64,000 nt of DNA, taken from contig DASZTS010000119.1 in the NCBI GenBank assembly GCA_035547915.1, forward strand, positions 48,018-112,017, given 5' to 3'. The stretch's first letter is position 1; each line of letters opens with the position of its first letter. The notes under the pieces are model-generated. The model worked only from the letters and a program-made list of their open reading frames with translations, had not been told where the DNA came from and did not search any database. The position numbers and the translations under genes are program-made. This document shows positions 60,315 to 64,000 of the stretch, one piece after another. The DNA is from DASSFG01 sp035547915 (GTDB lineage: Bacteria; Planctomycetota; Planctomycetia; Pirellulales; JAICIG01).

Positions 60315-63300
60315 TTAGGGCTTGGTGACGGTTTCGTCGAGGTTGAGAAGGACGCCGGCGATGGCGCTGTGGGCGGCGAGTTCGGCGGTGTCGAGGGTGG
60401 GATCGGGGGGCGATTCGCCGACGTGGATGGCGGCGAGGGCGGCTTGCGGGTCGGCGCGGTAGTGGGCGAGATGGTGCCGCCAGCCCTTCAGGAGGGTGGA
60501 TATTTCGGACGCTGAGGGGTGACGGGCGGTGGCGAGCCGGAAGGCGAGCTCGATGCGGCCCTCGGGTGAATCGGATCCGCGCATGGCGCGCTCGGCCAGG
60601 GCGCGGGCCGCTTCGACGAAGCCGGTTTCGTTCAAGAGTAGGAGCGCTTGGAGGGGCGTGTTGGTGCGCGTCTCGCGCACGATGCAGGTCTCGCGGCCCG
60701 AGGCGTCGAAGGTGATGAGCACGGGTGGGGCGACGGTGCGTTTCATGAAGACATAGAGCCCGCGGCTGTAGAGCTTCTCGCCGTGGTCCTGTACGTAGTC
60801 GACCCCCGCGAGATCGTTCCACAGGCCGTCGGGCTGATAGGGCTTGGTCGACGGGCCGCCCGGCCGCTCGACGAGCAGGCCGCCGGCCGCCAGCGCCTGG
60901 TCGCGGATCATCTCGGCCGAGAGCCGATGCCGCGGGCCGCGCGAGAGCAGCCGGTTATCGGGATCGCGGGCCGCCATCTCGGGCGAGAAGTGCGACGATT
61001 GGCGGTAGGTGGCGCTGGTGACCATCAGTCGCAGCAGCGATTTGACGTCCCAGCCGTCGGCGACGAAGCGGGTCGCCAGCCAATCGAGCAGCTCGGGGTG
61101 CGAGGGTGCCTCGCCCTGGGCACCGAAATCGTCGACCGTCTTCACGATGCCGGTGCCGAACGGCATCTGCCACAGGCGGTTGACGGCCACGCGCGCGGTC
61201 AGCGGGTGGGCCGGATCGACGAGCCACCGCGCGAGCGCGAGGCGATTGTTCGGCGTATCGGTCGGGAGCGGCGGCAGATTCTCGTGGGCGGGCACCGCGG
61301 CCGATACCGGCTCGCCGCGGCGGTCGTATTGGCCGCGCTGCAGAACGCATGTCTCGCGCGGCCGGGGCATCTCCTGCATGACCATCGTCGTGGCGAACGA
61401 TTCGATCAACTTCTGCCGCCGGGCGCGTAGATCGACCACGCGTCGCCAGGCGTCGTGGATGACGGGCGGGGCCGCGTCGCGCAAGAAGCAGGCGGCGATC
61501 TTGAGCGTCAGGCCGGCGGGTCGATGTTCGGGGGCCATCGCCGCGATGTCGCTGATCGATTCGACGGTGGCCGCGATCCGCACCTCGTCGCCATCGAGTG
61601 CCCGGCGATAGACGCGCACGTCGTCGAGCGAGCCGACGAATCTCCCTTCGCTCCCCCCGCCGCCGCCGATGCGGAGCGGCTGCTTGGTGTCGAACGACTG
61701 ATTGAGGTCGTCGAGCAGCACATCGCACGGCTCGGGCTCGCCGTCGATGTAGATCTTCACGCCCGCCGCCACGCGCGAGCCGTCGTAGGTGGCCGCCACG
61801 TGATGCCAGCGGCCCGGCGCGAGCGAACGCCGGGTCTGCACGCGCAGCGAGTCGTCGAGCCAGCGTTTGACCAGGTTGAACTGGACCTTCCGATCGGCCA
61901 CCGACAACGAATAGCCGTCGGCCTCGGGCTCGTCGGTCATGCGCGACACGATCGTGCCGCGACCGTCCTCGCCCAGCCGGACCCAGGCCGAGAGCGTGAA
62001 CTTGTCGTAGAAGCCGAAATTGGCCAGATCGCCGGCATCGACGAAGACCTGCCCGTCGCATTGCAGCGCCTGCCGATCGCGCCCGGCGGCGAACTGCGCT
62101 GCGCCGTCGATCGTCCGCGCGGGTTGCGCCGCCCCGGCGCCGTTCGCGAGATCACCGTCGAAGGCGTAGGCCGCCACCAGCCCGTCGGTGAGCGACCACC
62201 CCAACTGCGGCCCGCCGACGAGCGATTGCTCCCAGATTCTTTGGGCCTCGGCCAGCTGTGCCGACAGCTTGCCGAATTCCTGTTCGGCGGCCGCGAGTTG
62301 CTCGTCGAGCACCCGCAGGTCGGCCTGTTGGTCGCGCGTGGGCGAGAGCACGACGGGGGGCGAATTGCCGAACTTCACCGCCTTGCCCCGCTCGGGCACG
62401 TTGTTGAAGTAGGCGAACAGCCCGTAATACTCCCGCTGCGTGAAGGGGTCGAATTTGTGGTCGTGGCAGCGGGCGCACCCCAGCGTCAGGCCGAGCCACA
62501 CGGTGGCCGTGGTGTCGACGCGATCGACGACGTATTCGACCGCGTATTCTTCGGGCACGATGCCCCCTTCGGCGTTGCCGCGATGATTGCGGTTGAAGCC
62601 CGTGGCGATCCGCTGGTCGAGCGTGCAGTCGGGCAGGAGGTCGCCGGCGAGCTGCTCGACCGTGAACCGATCGAAGGGCATGTTCTGGTTGTAGGCCCCG
62701 ATCACCCAGTCGCGCCAACGCCACATCGTGCGTTCGCCGTCGCTCTGGTAGCCGTTGCTGTCGGCGTAACGCGCGCCGTCGAGCCACCGCGCCGCCATCC
62801 GCTCGCCATGACGGGGCGACGCCAACAGCCGATCGACGACCCGCTCGTAGGCATCGGTCCGCTGATCGTTCAGAAAGTCGTCGGCCTCGTCGATCGTGGG
62901 CGGCAGCCCGGTCAGATCGAGCGTCACGCGCCGCAGCAGCGTCTCCTTGTCGGCCTCCGGCGACGGCCGCAACCCTTCTCGCTCCAGCCGCGCCAGGATG
63001 AAATGGTCGATCGCGTTGCGCGGCCACGCGTTGTCCGACACGGTCGGCAGCGCGGGCCGCACCGGCGCGATCAGCGACCAATGCGCCTGCCAGCGAGCGC
63101 CGCCGTCGATCCAGCGTCGCAGGATATCGATCTCGTCTGCCGTGAGCTGCCGCTTCTTGCCGGCCGGCGGCATGCGCTCATCGGGATCGGTCGACGTGAT
63201 GCGGCGAATCAGCTCGCTCGCCGCGGCATTTCCCGGCACGATCGCCTGCCCGCTCTCGCGCGGCGCCAGCGCCTCGGCTGCCACATCGAGTCGCAGATCG

Positions 63301-63497
63301 CCCTTCCGCTGCGCCCCGTCGGGGCCATGGCATTGGAAACAATGGTCCGACAGGATCGGCCGTATATCGCGGTTGAATTCCGGCGTTTGCCGGGCCTCAT
63401 CCGCCCCGATCGCCGGCGCAAGCATCCCCGCGACGCAGGCCAAACTCAGGAGCGGCCCGCGTGTCGCACGGCCGATGATCTTTGCTGCGGTTTTCAT
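60315..63497 (-). CDS. PSD1 / planctomycete cytochrome c protein (DUF1549, LamG, DUF1553)
   Basis: A 1060-residue exported protein from the ATG at 63497 with GGAAGGA close upstream. A signal peptide (LLSLACVAGMLAPAIGA) is followed by PSCyt1 with the haem-type motif HCFQCHGPDG (CxxCH). Then DUF1549 appears (IDHFILARLEREGLRPSPEA, LDLTGLPPT, ARYADSNGYQSDG and CHDHKFDPFTQREYYGLFAY). A LamG-like lectin insert at ~470-640 (FTLSAWVRLGEDGRGTIVSR, GRWHHVAATYDGSRVAAGVK) precedes DUF1553 (LARWLVDPAHPLTARVAVNR, SHPELLDWLATRF, ARHPSASEIS). Such proteins are usually paired with a DUF1501 gene; none is adjacent here. They are thought to act in periplasmic oxidation, possibly of polysaccharides. Confidence 0.93.
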   Translation of the reverse strand: MKTAAKIIGRATRGPLLSLACVAGMLAPAIGADEARQTPEFNRDIRPILSDHCFQCHGPDGAQRKGDLRLDVAAEALAPRESGQAIVPGNAAASELIRRITSTDPDERMPPAGKKRQLTADEIDILRRWIDGGARWQAHWSLIAPVRPALPTVSDNAWPRNAIDHFILARLEREGLRPSPEADKETLLRRVTLDLTGLPPTIDEADDFLNDQRTDAYERVVDRLLASPRHGERMAARWLDGARYADSNGYQSDGERTMWRWRDWVIGAYNQNMPFDRFTVEQLAGDLLPDCTLDQRIATGFNRNHRGNAEGGIVPEEYAVEYVVDRVDTTATVWLGLTLGCARCHDHKFDPFTQREYYGLFAYFNNVPERGKAVKFGNSPPVVLSPTRDQQADLRVLDEQLAAAEQEFGKLSAQLAEAQRIWEQSLVGGPQLGWSLTDGLVAAYAFDGDLANGAGAAQPARTIDGAAQFAAGRDRQALQCDGQVFVDAGDLANFGFYDKFTLSAWVRLGEDGRGTIVSRMTDEPEADGYSLSVADRKVQFNLVKRWLDDSLRVQTRRSLAPGRWHHVAATYDGSRVAAGVKIYIDGEPEPCDVLLDDLNQSFDTKQPLRIGGGGGSEGRFVGSLDDVRVYRRALDGDEVRIAATVESISDIAAMAPEHRPAGLTLKIAACFLRDAAPPVIHDAWRRVVDLRARRQKLIESFATTMVMQEMPRPRETCVLQRGQYDRRGEPVSAAVPAHENLPPLPTDTPNNRLALARWLVDPAHPLTARVAVNRLWQMPFGTGIVKTVDDFGAQGEAPSHPELLDWLATRFVADGWDVKSLLRLMVTSATYRQSSHFSPEMAARDPDNRLLSRGPRHRLSAEMIRDQALAAGGLLVERPGGPSTKPYQPDGLWNDLAGVDYVQDHGEKLYSRGLYVFMKRTVAPPVLITFDASGRETCIVRETRTNTPLQALLLLNETGFVEAARALAERAMRGSDSPEGRIELAFRLATARHPSASEISTLLKGWRHHLAHYRADPQAALAAIHVGESPPDPTLDTAELAAHSAIAGVLLNLDETVTKP

Positions 63498-63880
63498 GTT
63501 CCTTCCACGCCTGCGCAACCCATCGATCCCGCGCCGCCAAAGCCGCGCGCGAGATCGCGATTACCGGGTTGCCGATCGGCATTTGCCGGCTCCCGCCAGT
63601 GTAACGCCCGGCAGATGGCTGTGGAAAGTTTTTGAAGCGGTTGGTAGTGGTTCACTTTGAATCCGAGATTTTCTGCGACCGGCACGGCAGACTGCTAAGT
63701 TAGTTTCGCGCCTGCGTGGGGCCATAAGGCAACCGAGCGGTGGATCATCGGTAACGAGCTAATCGAAGTCAGCACATGGCCGACAGGACGGCGCGAAGAG
63801 GTGGTTCTTGGCCAGTGAACAACAAAAGAGGACTGGCAAAACAAGCTCCAGTCGTGGGGACTAGCCCGCATTTCTCACCG
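63498..63880. other. Empty upstream region of the PSD1 gene
   Basis: I see no supported gene, RNA or strong promoter in these 383 bases. Short frames here lack start signals and homology cues. The right edge meets the presumed insertion element end. Confidence 0.5.
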
Positions 63881-64000
63881 CCCCCATAGAAAAAGGCCGC
63901 TCCATCTGGCATAAGTTGGTCTTGCACAAACAACTTTGGCCATTTGCATGGAGGCGGCCTCGTGGCAACAGAGTGTAGCGAAGTCTCGTTCGATTTTCAC
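63881..64000 (+). mobile_element. Left end of a probable IS1380-type insertion sequence (cut by window edge)
   Basis: A sharp start at CCCCCATAGAAAAAGGCCGC is followed by an 80-base leader and the start of a transposase frame. AGGCCGCTCC (63894-63903) can pair imperfectly with GGAGGCGGCCT (63950-63960), which contains the ribosome site, so translation may be blocked when the element is read from outside. The right end and any target duplication lie outside the window. Confidence 0.45.
63962..64000 (+). CDS. Transposase N-terminus, IS1380-like (3'-truncated by window edge)
   Basis: Thirteen codons from a GTG at 63962, read MATECSEVSFDFH, with GGAGG about eight bases upstream. This resembles the opening of IS1380-family DDE transposases (ATEC...F.F). 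An in-frame-shifted ATG at 63948 also stays open, so the start is not certain. Only the first residues are visible and no catalytic residue can be checked. Confidence 0.4.
   Translation, partial: MATECSEVSFDFH

Noticed and set aside
61455..63635. A 726-codon plus-strand frame opposite the PSD1 gene.
   Set aside because: The minus strand carries clear PSCyt1, DUF1549, LamG and DUF1553 motifs; the plus frame has none.

Overview
The window looks like a chromosome segment of a planctomycete, most likely in or near the Pirellulales. Lineage markers are three DUF1559 proteins with type IV pilin-like N-termini, a PSD1/PSCyt1 (DUF1549/DUF1553) cytochrome with a LamG insert, a LEPR-XLL-like leader on a secreted protease, GYF_2 and atypical Hsp70/J-like proteins, very large exported membrane proteins, and high GC. 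Placement is by gene content only; there is no rRNA and I saw no tRNA.

Layout. 1-6.1 kb: flagellar filament genes (flagellin cut by the window edge, fliD, fliS). 6.3-10.4 kb: mqnD, a small membrane protein, a redoxin/DUF423 pair, an exported alpha/beta hydrolase and rplU. 10.5-21 kb: two minus-strand genes overlapping by ATGA that encode three related giant membrane modules, two of them fused. 21.3-28 kb: an HtrA-type protease, then a minus-strand Hsp70 / GYF-domain / J-like-WD40 cluster. 28-36.3 kb: DUF1559 pilin-like proteins with recognisable promoters around a PQQ-propeller / dikinase-like pair, ending in a lipoprotein. 36.3-40.1 kb: HEAT-repeat protein, gamma-glutamyltransferase and a low-complexity protein. 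40.1-43.6 kb: a repeat-rich patch with an LRR membrane protein, a small gene framed by direct repeats, and a gene broken by one stop codon. 43.6-49.8 kb: a minus-strand phage-like block (HTH protein, ERCC4 nuclease, primase/helicase, large terminase, coiled-coil protein) with no capsid, tail or integrase gene. 49.8-52.7 kb: a tandem 101-bp repeat array, a transposase remnant, and a plus-strand AAA-ATPase / TOPRIM-like pair that resembles a two-gene defence system. 53-63.5 kb: methyltransferase, sedolisin-like protease with DUF4214 repeats, a nucleoside transporter followed by a TIR-domain protein, a small membrane protein and the PSD1 cytochrome. The last 120 bases look like the start of an IS1380-type element.

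The strongest sequence-level observation is a dispersed, imperfectly palindromic repeat of about 101-103 bp, called R1 here. Full copies lie at 10443, 43220, 53131 and 56846; a broken copy at 40184-40529; a head-to-tail array at 49840-50182. It has inverted ends and an A/T-flanked central hairpin like a two-way terminator. One copy supplies part of both stop codons of two convergent genes. The best candidates for undescribed biology are the Hsp70/GYF/J-like cluster, the three-module giant proteins, the ATPase/TOPRIM pair beside the phage-like block, and the TIR/GAF-like protein behind the nucleoside transporter.
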